DNA of 64,000 bases from Azospirillum soli (GTDB lineage Bacteria > Pseudomonadota > Alphaproteobacteria > Azospirillales > Azospirillaceae): assembly GCF_017876165.1 (NCBI RefSeq), contig NZ_JAGINQ010000015.1, positions 97,741-161,740 of the forward strand, in the 5' to 3' direction. The notes below the pieces were generated by a model, which had not been told where the DNA came from, ran no database searches, and was given only the letters and a program-made list of their open reading frames with translations. Below are positions 1-8,363 of this stretch, piece after piece. The position numbers were made by a program, and so were the translations under genes. The number at the start of each line of letters is the position of its first letter. Within the stretch, counting starts at the first letter, position 1.

Positions 1-1236
1 TTCAACGCGGTCGGCGTGGACGCTGTCACCTTCGGCAATCACGAATTCGATTTCGGCAACGAAGCGCTGAAAGCTCGGATTGGTGAATCGAAGTTTCCGT
101 GGCTCGGCACCAACGTGCTGGGGACGGACGGCAAGCCCTTCGCCGGGTCGGTCGCGACCTGGACGAAGACGGTCGGCGACGTGAAGGTCGGCTTCCTCGG
201 CGTCCTCACGCCGGAGACCGCGCATCTGGCCAGCGCCGGCCCGGATGTAAAATTCGCCGACGTGAAGGAAACCGCGACGGCGGCGGTCAAGCAGTTGAAG
301 GCCGAGGGCGCCCATGTCGTCGTCGCGCTGACCCACCTGACCATCGAGGACGACCGGGAACTGGCGTCCAAGGTGAAGGGAATCGACTTGATCCTGGGTG
401 GCCATGACCACGACCCGATCAGCTTCCACGAAGGCTCCACCCTGATCCTGAAGGCCGGGCACGACGGCCATTACCTCGGCGTCGTGGACCTTTCCGTCAG
501 CACGAAGCAGACCGACAAGGGGCCGGCGACCACGGTCGTCCCGACGGAATGGAAGTTCGCCACCACGGCGGGCGTCGCCCCGGACGCGGAGGTCGCGGCG
601 CTGGTCAAGACCTACACCGACCAGCTCGACAACAGCATGGCGGTGGCCATCGGCACGACGGAAACGGAGCTGGACAGCCGCAAGGACGTCGTGCGCACGC
701 GGGAGGCCAGCATGGGCAACCTGATCGCCGACGCACTGCGCGACGGGCTGAAGGCCGACGTCGCCATCACCAACGGCGGCGGCATCCGCGCCGACGCGCT
801 GCACCCGGCGGGGTCGAGGATCACGCGCAAGGACATCTTCGCGGAGCTTCCCTTCGGCAACGTCGGCGTCCTGACCGAGCTGAAGGGCATCGACCTGCGC
901 TCCGCCCTGGAACACGGCGTGTCGAAGGTGGAGGAGAAGGCCGGGCGCTTCCCGCAGGTGTCGGGCCTGACCTTCACCTACGACCCCAAGCTGCCGTTCG
1001 GCTCGCGCGTGACGGACGTGACGGTCGGCGGCAAGCCGCTGGATCCGGACGCCACCTACAAGGTCGCGACCAACGATTACATGCTGAAGGGCGGCGACGG
1101 GTACGGGCCGCTGACGCGCGGCAAGATCATCGTCGATCCGTCGGGTGCCGTTCTGATGGCGACCATGGTCATGAACTACGTTGAGGCCAGAAAGACGGTG
1201 GCCCCGAAGGTGGAAGGCCGCATCGTCGCGAAGTAG
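1..1236 (+). CDS. bifunctional metallophosphatase/5'-nucleotidase, 5' end outside the window
   Basis: C-terminal 411 residues of a periplasmic-type 5'-nucleotidase, which removes phosphate from nucleotides. The frame is open from base 1, so the signal peptide and first metal ligands lie upstream. Visible metallophosphatase motifs are GNHEFDFG (fragment residues 12-19) and GGHDHDP (about 133). The C-terminal nucleotide-binding domain shows NGGGIRA (about 258) and GDGYGPL (about 365), both typical of the UshA/NadN/YfkN family. It stands alone on the plus strand and ends just before a terminator that belongs mainly to the convergent phasin gene. Which nucleotide it prefers cannot be told from this fragment. 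Confidence 0.93.
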   Translation, partial: FNAVGVDAVTFGNHEFDFGNEALKARIGESKFPWLGTNVLGTDGKPFAGSVATWTKTVGDVKVGFLGVLTPETAHLASAGPDVKFADVKETATAAVKQLKAEGAHVVVALTHLTIEDDRELASKVKGIDLILGGHDHDPISFHEGSTLILKAGHDGHYLGVVDLSVSTKQTDKGPATTVVPTEWKFATTAGVAPDAEVAALVKTYTDQLDNSMAVAIGTTETELDSRKDVVRTREASMGNLIADALRDGLKADVAITNGGGIRADALHPAGSRITRKDIFAELPFGNVGVLTELKGIDLRSALEHGVSKVEEKAGRFPQVSGLTFTYDPKLPFGSRVTDVTVGGKPLDPDATYKVATNDYMLKGGDGYGPLTRGKIIVDPSGAVLMATMVMNYVEARKTVAPKVEGRIVAK

Positions 1237-1240
1237 ACCG

Positions 1241-1276
1241 GAAAAAAGACGCCCCCGGTCGGGAAGACCGGGGGCG
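1241..1276 (-). terminator. intrinsic terminator of the phasin gene
   Basis: A perfect 10-bp GC stem (1251-1260 with 1266-1275, loop GGGAA) is followed on the minus strand by a run of six T (complement of the A-run at 1242-1247). This is a classic Rho-independent terminator for the phasin gene. It may also stop the convergent nucleotidase transcript, though that side lacks a T-run. Confidence 0.85.
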
Positions 1277-1306
1277 CAAGGCCAGGATGGATCGTGCCGG
1301 ATCGTA

Positions 1307-1948
1307 TCAGGCGCTGCGGCGGGTCTGCCGGGCAGCGGCCTCCGTCCGGGCGTTCAGGCGGCGCACCGCGTCGTTCGCGGTTCTCGCCGAGAGTTCGGAG
1401 ACCTTGACGCTGCGGTTCAGCAGCAACGCGACCTCGTCCTTCACCATTTCGCTTTGGGCGGCGTAGAAGTCCTGGACCGAACGGCTGCGCATCATCGCGT
1501 TGAGGCCGTCCGCGTTGCGGGCCATGGCTTCCTGCGCGAAGGCCAGCCATTCGCGCCAGATCGACTGCATGCCGTCCATCAGCACGCTGCTGCACTGGAC
1601 CATGACGTCCATGTTTTGCTGGGCCTGCTGGGCGACCTCGCCCTGCGCTTCCGCCGAGAAGCCCATCATGCGGTTGAACTGTTCGGTCGTCTGACCAGCG
1701 ACCTGGCTCGCCTGTCCCATCAGGTTGCGCGCGGTTTCCGCACCGCGCTGGGTCATCTCGGCCCCGGCTTGGGCCCCGGCCTCGGCCATGCGGCGGGTGG
1801 CGTCCGCCCCTTCCTCGGTCATTGAACGCGCCGCGTCGGCGGCACGCCTCGTGGTCGCCTCTCCGGCCCTCGCGGTGTCCTCGGCGATTCCTCGCGCCTT
1901 GGTCGCCGCATCGCGGGTGGCCGTCTGAGCGTCCTTGTCTGCTGCCAT
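1307..1948 (-). CDS. phasin family protein
   Basis: 213-residue protein predicted to coat polyhydroxyalkanoate granules or act as a related amphipathic helix protein. The first 100 residues are Ala/Thr/Glu/Arg-rich heptad-like helix. The centre, with aromatic spacing such as FNRMMGFSAEAQGEVAQQ and DGMQSIWREWLAFAQEAM, matches the phasin_2 pattern; the C-terminus is basic. The ATG at 1948 is chosen because GGAGCGAGG lies just upstream; an in-frame upstream extension has no ribosome site. Single-gene unit ended by the terminator at 1241-1276. Phasin family is likely; which granule protein it is cannot be told. Confidence 0.88.
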   Translation of the reverse strand: MAADKDAQTATRDAATKARGIAEDTARAGEATTRRAADAARSMTEEGADATRRMAEAGAQAGAEMTQRGAETARNLMGQASQVAGQTTEQFNRMMGFSAEAQGEVAQQAQQNMDVMVQCSSVLMDGMQSIWREWLAFAQEAMARNADGLNAMMRSRSVQDFYAAQSEMVKDEVALLLNRSVKVSELSARTANDAVRRLNARTEAAARQTRRSA

Positions 1949-2276
1949 CTGCCTCGCTCCTGATTGCGTTTCGTCCGTTCTGGACGTTCCCTCCATTTTC
2001 TTTGCGCCGGCGATTTTTGTGCACCGCGACACAAGCCAGCCCTATATCACGCCAGTCAACGACCAATCCAGAACTCTAAAAACTACCTGCCTATCCTTTA
2101 TTGCGCGATTTGGTCACCTTTGCTGACTTGGTTTCTGACCGACAATTTCCCTGATTTTTATTTATCGGACAGGGCTGCGCGGAAGCGGTGGAGTTCCCAC
2201 ATCCAGGGGTAACAACTCACCGGCCGGCGCGGCGCAAGGCATCGTCCTGCTCCGGCCTTTGCTTGCGGAGGTTGTG
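1949..2276. other. intergenic region between divergent phasin and ald, no gene
   Basis: A 328-bp divergent spacer, clearly more AT-rich than the surroundings (notably 2065-2170). It must hold the promoters of the phasin gene (minus) and ald (plus). I see no RNA gene, no convincing ORF and no confident promoter hexamer pair. Confidence 0.6.
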
Positions 2277-3395
2277 ATGCTCATCGGTGTGCCGAAGGAG
2301 ATCAAGAACCACGAATACCGCGTCGGCCTGACGCCGGCTTCGGTCCGCGAACTGGTCCACCACGGGCATTCCGTGATCGTGCAGGCGGGGGCCGGGACGG
2401 CCATCGGGCTCGACAACGAGCATTACGCCGCCGCCGGAGCGGAGATCGCGCCGGACGCCGCAACCGTCTTTGCCCGTGCCGAAATGGTCGTGAAGGTGAA
2501 GGAACCGCAGCCGCAGGAATGCGCCATGCTGCGCGACGGGCAGGTGCTGTTCACCTATCTGCATCTCGCCCCCGATCCCCGGCAGACCAAGCTGCTGATG
2601 GAGTCCGGCGCCGTCGCCATCGCCTACGAGACGGTGACCGATGCGCGCGGCGGCCTGCCCCTGCTCGCCCCGATGAGCGAGGTGGCCGGGCGCATGTCGG
2701 TGCAGGCGGGCGCCCATTGCCTGGAAAAAGCGCAGGGCGGGCGCGGCGTCCTGCTGGGTGGGGTGCCCGGTGTCCCGGCGGCCAAGGTCGTCGTGCTGGG
2801 TGGTGGTGTGGTCGGGACCAACGCGGCGCGCATGGCGATGGGGCTGGAGGCCAAGGTCATCGTCATCGACAAATCGCTGGCCCGGCTGAAGGAACTGGAT
2901 TTGCAGTTCGGCGCGAAGTTGCAAACGCTCTATTCCACCGTGGACACCATCGAGGAGCATGTGCTCGACGCCGATCTCGTCATCGGCGCGGTTCTGGTGC
3001 CCGGGGCGGAAGCGCCGAAGCTGGTGACGAAGGACATGGTGTCGCGCATGCGGCGGGGTGCCGTGGTGGTGGACGTCGCCATTGACCAGGGCGGCTGTTT
3101 CGAGACCTCCCGACCGACCACCCACGCGGAGCCGACCTATCTGGTGGACGGGGTGGTGCATTACTGCGTCGCCAACATGCCGGGCGGGGTCGCGCGCACC
3201 TCGACCTTCGCGCTGAACAACGCCACACTGCCCTTCGTCCTGGCACTGGCGGACCAGGGCTACCGGGCGGCGCTGGCGAAGGACCCGCATCTGCGGGAAG
3301 GGCTGAACGTGCACGCCGGGGCAGTCACCTGCAAGGCGGTGGCCGAGGCGCAGAACCTGTCCCATCAGCCGGCGGAGGAGGCGCTGCGGCTCTGA
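2277..3395 (+). CDS. ald: alanine dehydrogenase
   Basis: 372 residues, the normal length for NAD-dependent alanine dehydrogenase, which interconverts L-alanine and pyruvate plus ammonia. It opens with MLIGVPKEIKNHEYRVGLTP, diagnostic of the AlaDH/PNT family. It has the substrate-site segment VKVKEPQ, then a Rossmann motif VVLGGGVVGTNAARMA at about 170-185, and the VDVAIDQGGCFETSRPTTH segment near 265 with the conserved Asp. The ATG at 2277 has GGAGGT 5 bases upstream; an earlier in-frame start gives six extra residues and no ribosome site. Monocistronic. Confidence 0.96.
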   Translation: MLIGVPKEIKNHEYRVGLTPASVRELVHHGHSVIVQAGAGTAIGLDNEHYAAAGAEIAPDAATVFARAEMVVKVKEPQPQECAMLRDGQVLFTYLHLAPDPRQTKLLMESGAVAIAYETVTDARGGLPLLAPMSEVAGRMSVQAGAHCLEKAQGGRGVLLGGVPGVPAAKVVVLGGGVVGTNAARMAMGLEAKVIVIDKSLARLKELDLQFGAKLQTLYSTVDTIEEHVLDADLVIGAVLVPGAEAPKLVTKDMVSRMRRGAVVVDVAIDQGGCFETSRPTTHAEPTYLVDGVVHYCVANMPGGVARTSTFALNNATLPFVLALADQGYRAALAKDPHLREGLNVHAGAVTCKAVAEAQNLSHQPAEEALRL

Positions 3396-3443
3396 CCGGC
3401 GGGGTGTTGGGCCAACCGAGGGGCAGCCCGGCATGCACCCCGG

Positions 3444-5042
3444 TCACTCCCGCAATTCGGCCAGCAGTTCCGGCGTGTCCACGTCGTAAAGGATGCCGGC
3501 GTCCTCCACCGGCACCTCCACGACCTGCTCCGCATAACGGCCGATCAGGCTCTTGGCGCCTGTGTCGCCGGTGAGCGTCGCCATCTCCGCGAAGAAGCTG
3601 CGGTCCCACAGCACCGGATTGCCGCGCTTCCCGTGAGTCACCGGAACGCAGACCGCACGCCCTTCGGTCGGGTTGTAGGCGGCGATCAGCCGGTCGATGG
3701 CCGCCGGCGTGACGCGCGGCATGTCGCCCAGGCAGACCACCACGCCGTCCACATCCGCCGGCAGGGCGGCCAAGCCGGCCCGCAACGACGCGCTCAGCCC
3801 CTCGCCGAAAGCCGGATTTTGGACCAGCGTCAGAGGCCGCCCGGCCAGCGCCGCCGACACCGCCTCTGCCTGATGGCCGGTCACCACGACCACCGGCCGC
3901 GCCTGCGATTCCAGCACCGCTTCCACGGTCCGCACGACCAGCGGCTTTCCCCCCACGTCGGCCAGCAGCTTGTTGGTGGCGCCCATGCGGCTCGACCGTC
4001 CGGCGGCGAGCACCAGCGCGGCGATGCGCGGCGCGCGCGGCACCTCGACCGGCGCGGCTCCGGCGCGGGGCAGGGGGCGGCTGGGGATCTCGGCCAGCAG
4101 GCCGCCGACGCCCATGCGCATCACATCGGCGCGCGTCACCGGCACGCCGGCCGCCACGCGCTGAAGCACCCAATCGAAGCCGTTCAGCTTGGGCGAACGT
4201 GCGCAGCCCGGTAGCCCCAGCACCGGCCTATGCCCAATCCGCGCCATCAGCAACAGGTTGCCCGGATCGACCGGCATCCCGAAATGCTCCACCGTGCCGC
4301 CCGCCCGCTCGATGGCCGAGGGCAGCACGTCGCGCCGGTCGGTGATCGCCGACGCCCCGGCGATCAACAGCAGGTCCACCGGCCCGACGGACGCGATGGC
4401 ATCGGACAACGCGGCTTCGTCGTGCTCGCAACGGGTCTCGGTTTCCAGATGCCCGCCCAGCGCCTCCAGCCGCTCCCGCGTCACGCCCACCGTCTTGTCG
4501 AGCACGCTGTCCTTCACGCCCGGCAGGCGCGTCTGGATCAACGCGGCCGACAGTGGACGGAAGCTTGCCACGCGCAAGGGCTCGGCCTCCGCCTCGGCAG
4601 CCTCGACGCAGGCGTGCGGGGCGGCGAAGGGAATGATCTTCACCGTCGCGACCATCTGCCCCGGCTCGACCGACGCGAAGGCCGGCAGGGTGGCGACGGT
4701 CACGCTCTCGTCGACCAAATTGATCGCATCGATGCGCGTGGAATCCAGGACCAGCAGGCCACGCGTCTCGGCGAACAGATTGACGCGGCCGGTGAAGGCC
4801 GCCCCCGCCTTCACGTTCTCGCCGGTCAATGCGTTGGCGACGCGCGTTGCCGCCGCATCCTCGGCGACGTCGCCGTTGCCCAGCTTCGCCGCGACCACCG
4901 TGTCGAAGCCAGCCTCGCGCAGGGCGGACAGGTCCTCGGCGCTCAGCACCCGGCCCTTCTTGAAGCTGACGGGGCCACGGCGCACCGAATGCGCCAGGAT
5001 GGCGCCCTCGGCATCGTCCAGCGGCAACGGGCCGAAGAACAT
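3444..5042 (-). CDS. fused molybdopterin-binding / molybdenum cofactor nucleotidyltransferase (MocA-like)
   Basis: 532-residue two-domain protein. Residues 1-330 form a MoeA/MogA-like molybdopterin-binding part (e.g. LLLIAGASAITDRRDVLP near 235, GLPGCARSPKLNGFDW near 300). Residues 343-532 are an NTP-transferase with LVLAAGRSSRMG and NKLLADVGGKPL. The nucleotidyltransferase half resembles MocA, which makes the cytosine dinucleotide form of the cofactor used by xanthine-oxidase-family enzymes. It is the last gene of the hydroxylase cluster on the minus strand, 10 bases after xdhC, with GGGAGG before the ATG. Function as the cofactor-finishing enzyme for the cluster's hydroxylase is inferred from family and context. 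Confidence 0.88.
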   Translation of the reverse strand: MFFGPLPLDDAEGAILAHSVRRGPVSFKKGRVLSAEDLSALREAGFDTVVAAKLGNGDVAEDAAATRVANALTGENVKAGAAFTGRVNLFAETRGLLVLDSTRIDAINLVDESVTVATLPAFASVEPGQMVATVKIIPFAAPHACVEAAEAEAEPLRVASFRPLSAALIQTRLPGVKDSVLDKTVGVTRERLEALGGHLETETRCEHDEAALSDAIASVGPVDLLLIAGASAITDRRDVLPSAIERAGGTVEHFGMPVDPGNLLLMARIGHRPVLGLPGCARSPKLNGFDWVLQRVAAGVPVTRADVMRMGVGGLLAEIPSRPLPRAGAAPVEVPRAPRIAALVLAAGRSSRMGATNKLLADVGGKPLVVRTVEAVLESQARPVVVVTGHQAEAVSAALAGRPLTLVQNPAFGEGLSASLRAGLAALPADVDGVVVCLGDMPRVTPAAIDRLIAAYNPTEGRAVCVPVTHGKRGNPVLWDRSFFAEMATLTGDTGAKSLIGRYAEQVVEVPVEDAGILYDVDTPELLAELRE

Positions 5043-5052
5043 GGAGACCTCC

Positions 5053-5766
5053 CTATGCCGCGCTCCCCTTGCGGCGCACAGCGGTGATCTGGGCCATGAC
5101 CGACACGGCGATCTCGGCGGGCGTCACCGCCCCGATGTCTAGCCCGACCGGCGCGTGAATGCGGGCCAGTTCGGCATCACGGAGGCCCTCTTCCTTCAAC
5201 CGTTCCAATCGCTTGGCGTGCGTTCTTTTGCTGCCGAGTGAACCGACGTAAAAGGCCGGCGAGCGCAGCGCCACCAGCAGCGCCGGATCGTCCAGCTTCG
5301 GGTCGTGGGTCAGCGTGACCACCGCCGTGCGCGAGTCGATCTTCAATTGCGTCAGCGCTTCGTCCGGCCAGGCGTCGTTCAGCGTCACGCCGGGAAAGCG
5401 CGATTCGGTGGCGAAGGACCCGCGCGGGTCGATGACCGTAACCGCGTAGCCGGTCAGCGCGGCGATCGGTGCCAGCGCCTGCCCGATGTGCACCGCCCCG
5501 ACCACCAGCAGCCGCAGCGGCGGGTTGTGGGCGTGCACGAACAGGCGCAACCCCTCATCGTCTTCCGGATCGGTGATCAGGCCGGAACGGTCCTGGCGCA
5601 GGCGCTCGCGCACCTTCGTCAGCAGATCGTCCTCCAACCCAAATCCGCCATGCACGGCGTCTTCGAAAACAAGGGTTTGCAGGCCGCTGTTCAGATCCGT
5701 GACGAGCGCCACGGGGATCGAATCCGCTTTCGCCGCCAGCAGCCGGTCGAGGATATCCTGCTTCAT
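5053..5766 (-). CDS. XdhC family protein with C-terminal Rossmann domain
   Basis: 237 residues. XdhC proteins bind the molybdenum cofactor, help sulfurate it and insert it into xanthine-oxidase-family enzymes. The C-terminal half has a Rossmann-like segment (RLLVVGAVHIGQALAPIAA near 85) and the typical XdhC_C motif FYVGSLGSKRTHAKRLERL near 180, ending with HAPVGLDIGAVTPAEIAVS. It overlaps the preceding small XdhC-domain gene by four bases (ATGA), so translation is probably coupled. Splitting the two XdhC domains over adjacent genes is common in CO-dehydrogenase-like clusters. Confidence 0.9.
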   Translation of the reverse strand: MKQDILDRLLAAKADSIPVALVTDLNSGLQTLVFEDAVHGGFGLEDDLLTKVRERLRQDRSGLITDPEDDEGLRLFVHAHNPPLRLLVVGAVHIGQALAPIAALTGYAVTVIDPRGSFATESRFPGVTLNDAWPDEALTQLKIDSRTAVVTLTHDPKLDDPALLVALRSPAFYVGSLGSKRTHAKRLERLKEEGLRDAELARIHAPVGLDIGAVTPAEIAVSVMAQITAVRRKGSAA

Positions 5767-6077
5767 TCCACCGCCTCGACATAGACCTGCACCTGACCGC
5801 CGCAGGCCAGCCCGACTTCCCAGGCCATTTCGTTGCTGACGCCGAAGGACAGCAGGCGCGGCTCGCCGTCCTCCATGGTCTTTCGCGCCTCGTGCACCAC
5901 GGCGCCCTCGATGCAGCCGCCAGAGACGGAGCCGACCATGGCCCCCGCCTCGTCCACGGCCATCTGGCTGCCCACCGGCCGGGGCGACGAGCCCCAGGTG
6001 GCGACCACCGTCGCCACGGCCACCTTGCGCCCCTCGGCACGCCAGCCGGCGGCCTGTTGCAGAATGTCGTCGGTCAT
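5763..6077 (-). CDS. XdhC/CoxI N-terminal-domain protein
   Basis: 104 residues made almost entirely of the XdhC_CoxI domain: VATVVATWGSSPRPVGSQMA followed by GSVSGGCIEGAVV and, at the C-terminus, GLACGGQVQVYVE. The two Cys-containing motifs (GGCIEG, CGGQ) are the hallmark of the family. It overlaps its upstream neighbour (VWA gene) and downstream neighbour (xdhC) by ATGA each, placing it firmly within the translationally coupled maturation operon. Likely assists cofactor insertion together with the 237-residue partner at 5053-5766. Confidence 0.9.
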   Translation of the reverse strand: MTDDILQQAAGWRAEGRKVAVATVVATWGSSPRPVGSQMAVDEAGAMVGSVSGGCIEGAVVHEARKTMEDGEPRLLSFGVSNEMAWEVGLACGGQVQVYVEAVE

Positions 6078-7282
6078 GCCGCCTCCCTCAGCCACTTGCG
6101 CAGCCCCTCCGCCCGCCGGGGGCCTTCGCGGTTCAGCGCGTCGGCAAGCCCGGCCAGACTGTCCAGATTGTGCACCGGGCGGAAATCGTCCACATGCGGC
6201 AACAGCGCCCGGATGCCCGAAGATTTCGGTGCGAACCCCTCCCAGCGCAACAGGGGATTCAGCCAGACGAGCCGCCGGCAGCTTTTGTGCAGCCGATCCG
6301 CCTCCGCCGCAAGCCCTTCGCCGGCGTCCCGGTCCAGCCCGTCGGTGATCAGCAGCACCACCGCCCCCTGTCCCAGCACCCGCCGCGCCCAGGTCCGGTT
6401 GAAAGCGTGCAGCGCCGAGCCGATGCGCGTGCCCCCCGACCAATCCTCCACCGCCGCCGACACGGCATCCAGCGCCACGTCCACGTCCTTGTGCCGCAGA
6501 TAGCGCGTGATGTTGGTCAGCCGTGTCCCGAACACGAAGCTGTAGACCCGGTCGCGGTCGTTGGTCACTGCGTGCATGAAGTGCAGCAGCATCCGCGAAT
6601 AGCGCGTCATAGAACCGGAAATGTCGCACAGCACCACCAGCGGCGGCGGCCGGGTGCGCCGCTTCCGCCGCGCCAGCTCCGCCAGATCGCCCCCCGACCG
6701 CAGCATCCGCTGCAGCGTCGCGCGCGGGTCCACGCGCTCGCCCCTTGGGTCGGTGCGGTAGCGGCGTGTCGCCGCCTCCGCCACCGGCAGAGCGATGCGG
6801 GCGAGCATCTGCTTGGCCTGCGCCAACTCCTCGGTGGACATCTTCTCGAAGTCCTTGGCCTGCAACCGCTCCTGGGCGGAGACGGTGAAGGCGGCGTCCA
6901 CCTGGATTTCGGTCTTCTCCGGCCCCTCGACCTCCGGGCTGCTGCCCTTCAGCGCCTCGGCGACACGCCGCGACAGTTGATCCCGGTCGGTCGGCATCTC
7001 CGTCCGGATCGTCGGCAGCATCAGTCCCATCATCCGCTTCAGGATGTCCGGGTTGCGCCAGAAGACGTGAAAGGCTTGGTCGAACACCTCGCGCTGGTCG
7101 CGCCGGTTCACGAACACCGCGTGCAGCGCCCAATAGAAGTCCGTCCGGCTGCCGACCCCGACCGCCTCAACCGCTTCCACCGCCTGCAACACCTTCCCCG
7201 GCCCGACCGGCAGGCCCGCCGCCCGCAGCGCGCGGGCGAAGTGCATGAGGTTGACGGCAAGTCCGCGTTCGCTGTCGGTCAT
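6074..7282 (-). CDS. VWA domain protein, CoxE-like
   Basis: 402 residues. The C-terminal half is a von Willebrand A domain with a MIDAS motif DISGS (about residue 220, in VVLCDISGSMTRYSRMLLH) and the later TRIGSALHAF and LITDGLDRD segments. CoxE-type VWA proteins act with a MoxR ATPase in maturing CO-dehydrogenase-like enzymes. The ATG at 7282 is chosen because it overlaps the stop of the MoxR gene by four bases; the frame stays open upstream but only antisense to the ATPase gene. The protein is cytoplasmic, with no membrane segment. Confidence 0.9.
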   Translation of the reverse strand: MTDSERGLAVNLMHFARALRAAGLPVGPGKVLQAVEAVEAVGVGSRTDFYWALHAVFVNRRDQREVFDQAFHVFWRNPDILKRMMGLMLPTIRTEMPTDRDQLSRRVAEALKGSSPEVEGPEKTEIQVDAAFTVSAQERLQAKDFEKMSTEELAQAKQMLARIALPVAEAATRRYRTDPRGERVDPRATLQRMLRSGGDLAELARRKRRTRPPPLVVLCDISGSMTRYSRMLLHFMHAVTNDRDRVYSFVFGTRLTNITRYLRHKDVDVALDAVSAAVEDWSGGTRIGSALHAFNRTWARRVLGQGAVVLLITDGLDRDAGEGLAAEADRLHKSCRRLVWLNPLLRWEGFAPKSSGIRALLPHVDDFRPVHNLDSLAGLADALNREGPRRAEGLRKWLREAA

Positions 7283-8202
7283 CGTGCCGTGGTCGCGGCC
7301 AGTTCGGTCTTCACCAGGGTCAGAATGCGCGCCGCCTCGCTGCCCTGGATGCGGGCGATGTCGTCCTGGTACTTCAGAAGCGTGCCCAACGTGTCGTTGA
7401 TGGTCGTCGGGTCCAGTTCTAGTTGGTTCAGCTCGACCAAGGCCTGCGCCCAGTCCAGGGTCTCCGCCACGCCCGGCGCCTTGTAGAGATCCATCCCCCG
7501 CAAGGTTTGCACGAAGCCCACGACCTGCGCCGCCAGCCGCGCGTCCGCCCCCGGCGCCTTGACCTTCAGAATGGCGCGCTCCCGTTCCGCCGAGGGGTAA
7601 TCGACCCAGTGGTAAAAGCAGCGCCGCTTCAGCGCGTCGTGGATCTCGCGGGTGCGGTTCGAGGTCAGGATGACGATGGGCGGTTCCGGCGCGCGGATCG
7701 TGCCGAATTCCGGGATGGTCACCTGGAAATCGGACAGGACCTCCAGCAGATAGGCCTCGAACGGCTCGTCCGTGCGGTCCAGCTCGTCGATCAGCAGCAC
7801 CGGCGCACCCGCCAAGTCCGGCTCCAGCGCCTGCAACAGCGGCCGCTTGATGAGGAACCGTTCGGAGAAGATGTCGGCCCCCAGCGTGTCCCGGTCGCGA
7901 TCCCCCGCCGCCTCCGCCAGCCGGATTTCCATCATCTGCCGGGCGTAGTTCCACTCGTAGACCGCCGCCGCGACGTCCAGTCCCTCGTAGCATTGCAGCC
8001 GCACCAGCCGCCTCCCCAGCGTCGCCGACAGCACTTTGGCGATCTCGGTCTTGCCAACGCCGGCCTCGCCCTCCAGGAACAGTGGGCGCCGCAGCTTCAG
8101 CGCGAGGTACAGCGCGGTGGCCAGCGACCGGTCGGCGACGTAAGACCCGCGCGACAGCAGGTCCAGCGTGGCATCGACGGAGGTGGGGAGGGAGTTGGGC
8201 AT
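7279..8202 (-). CDS. MoxR-family AAA+ ATPase, CoxD-like
   Basis: 307 residues. Walker A is GEAGVGKTE (about 45), Walker B VLLIDELDR (about 135), sensor-1 VILTSNRTRE (about 180). In CO-dehydrogenase clusters the MoxR ATPase (CoxD) drives assembly of the [CuSMoO2] or related site; here the target is the form-II enzyme encoded upstream. An in-frame GTG at 8211 would add three residues; the ATG at 8202 is preferred but neither has a strong ribosome site. Separated from the medium-subunit gene by a hairpin repeat (8226-8352), so expression of the maturation half of the cluster may be partly independent. Confidence 0.92.
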   Translation of the reverse strand: MPNSLPTSVDATLDLLSRGSYVADRSLATALYLALKLRRPLFLEGEAGVGKTEIAKVLSATLGRRLVRLQCYEGLDVAAAVYEWNYARQMMEIRLAEAAGDRDRDTLGADIFSERFLIKRPLLQALEPDLAGAPVLLIDELDRTDEPFEAYLLEVLSDFQVTIPEFGTIRAPEPPIVILTSNRTREIHDALKRRCFYHWVDYPSAERERAILKVKAPGADARLAAQVVGFVQTLRGMDLYKAPGVAETLDWAQALVELNQLELDPTTINDTLGTLLKYQDDIARIQGSEAARILTLVKTELAATTAR

Positions 8203-8225
8203 GCGACTCACAGCTTTTCTTACAA

Positions 8226-8352
8226 ACCCCTCGCCCGGCCCCGCCGGGAGAGGGAGGGGGCCACGGCAAAGCCGTGGGAGGGTGAGGGCAGGGATTCTCG
8301 GGAAAGCCTTGCCCTCACCCTAACCCTCTCCCGCCGCGGGCGGGAGAGGGGA
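8226..8352. repeat. hairpin-type intergenic repeat inside the hydroxylase cluster
   Basis: GC-rich block with nested inverted repeats: a small ACGGC/GCCGT hairpin near 8261-8275, GGGAGGGTGAGGGC at 8276-8289 facing GCCCTCACCCTAACCCTCTC at about 8309-8335, and a final CTCTCCCGC/GCGGGAGAG stem. The same layout recurs at 21965-22112, and the ACCCTAACCC core recurs at 48303-48393, so this is a dispersed REP-like element. It separates the structural genes from the maturation genes. Confidence 0.8.
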
Positions 8353-8363
8353 CTTATGTTCTC

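Noticed and set aside
2217..3434. 405-residue open frame antisense to ald
   Set aside because: No ribosome site, composition of a shadow frame, and ald is unambiguous.
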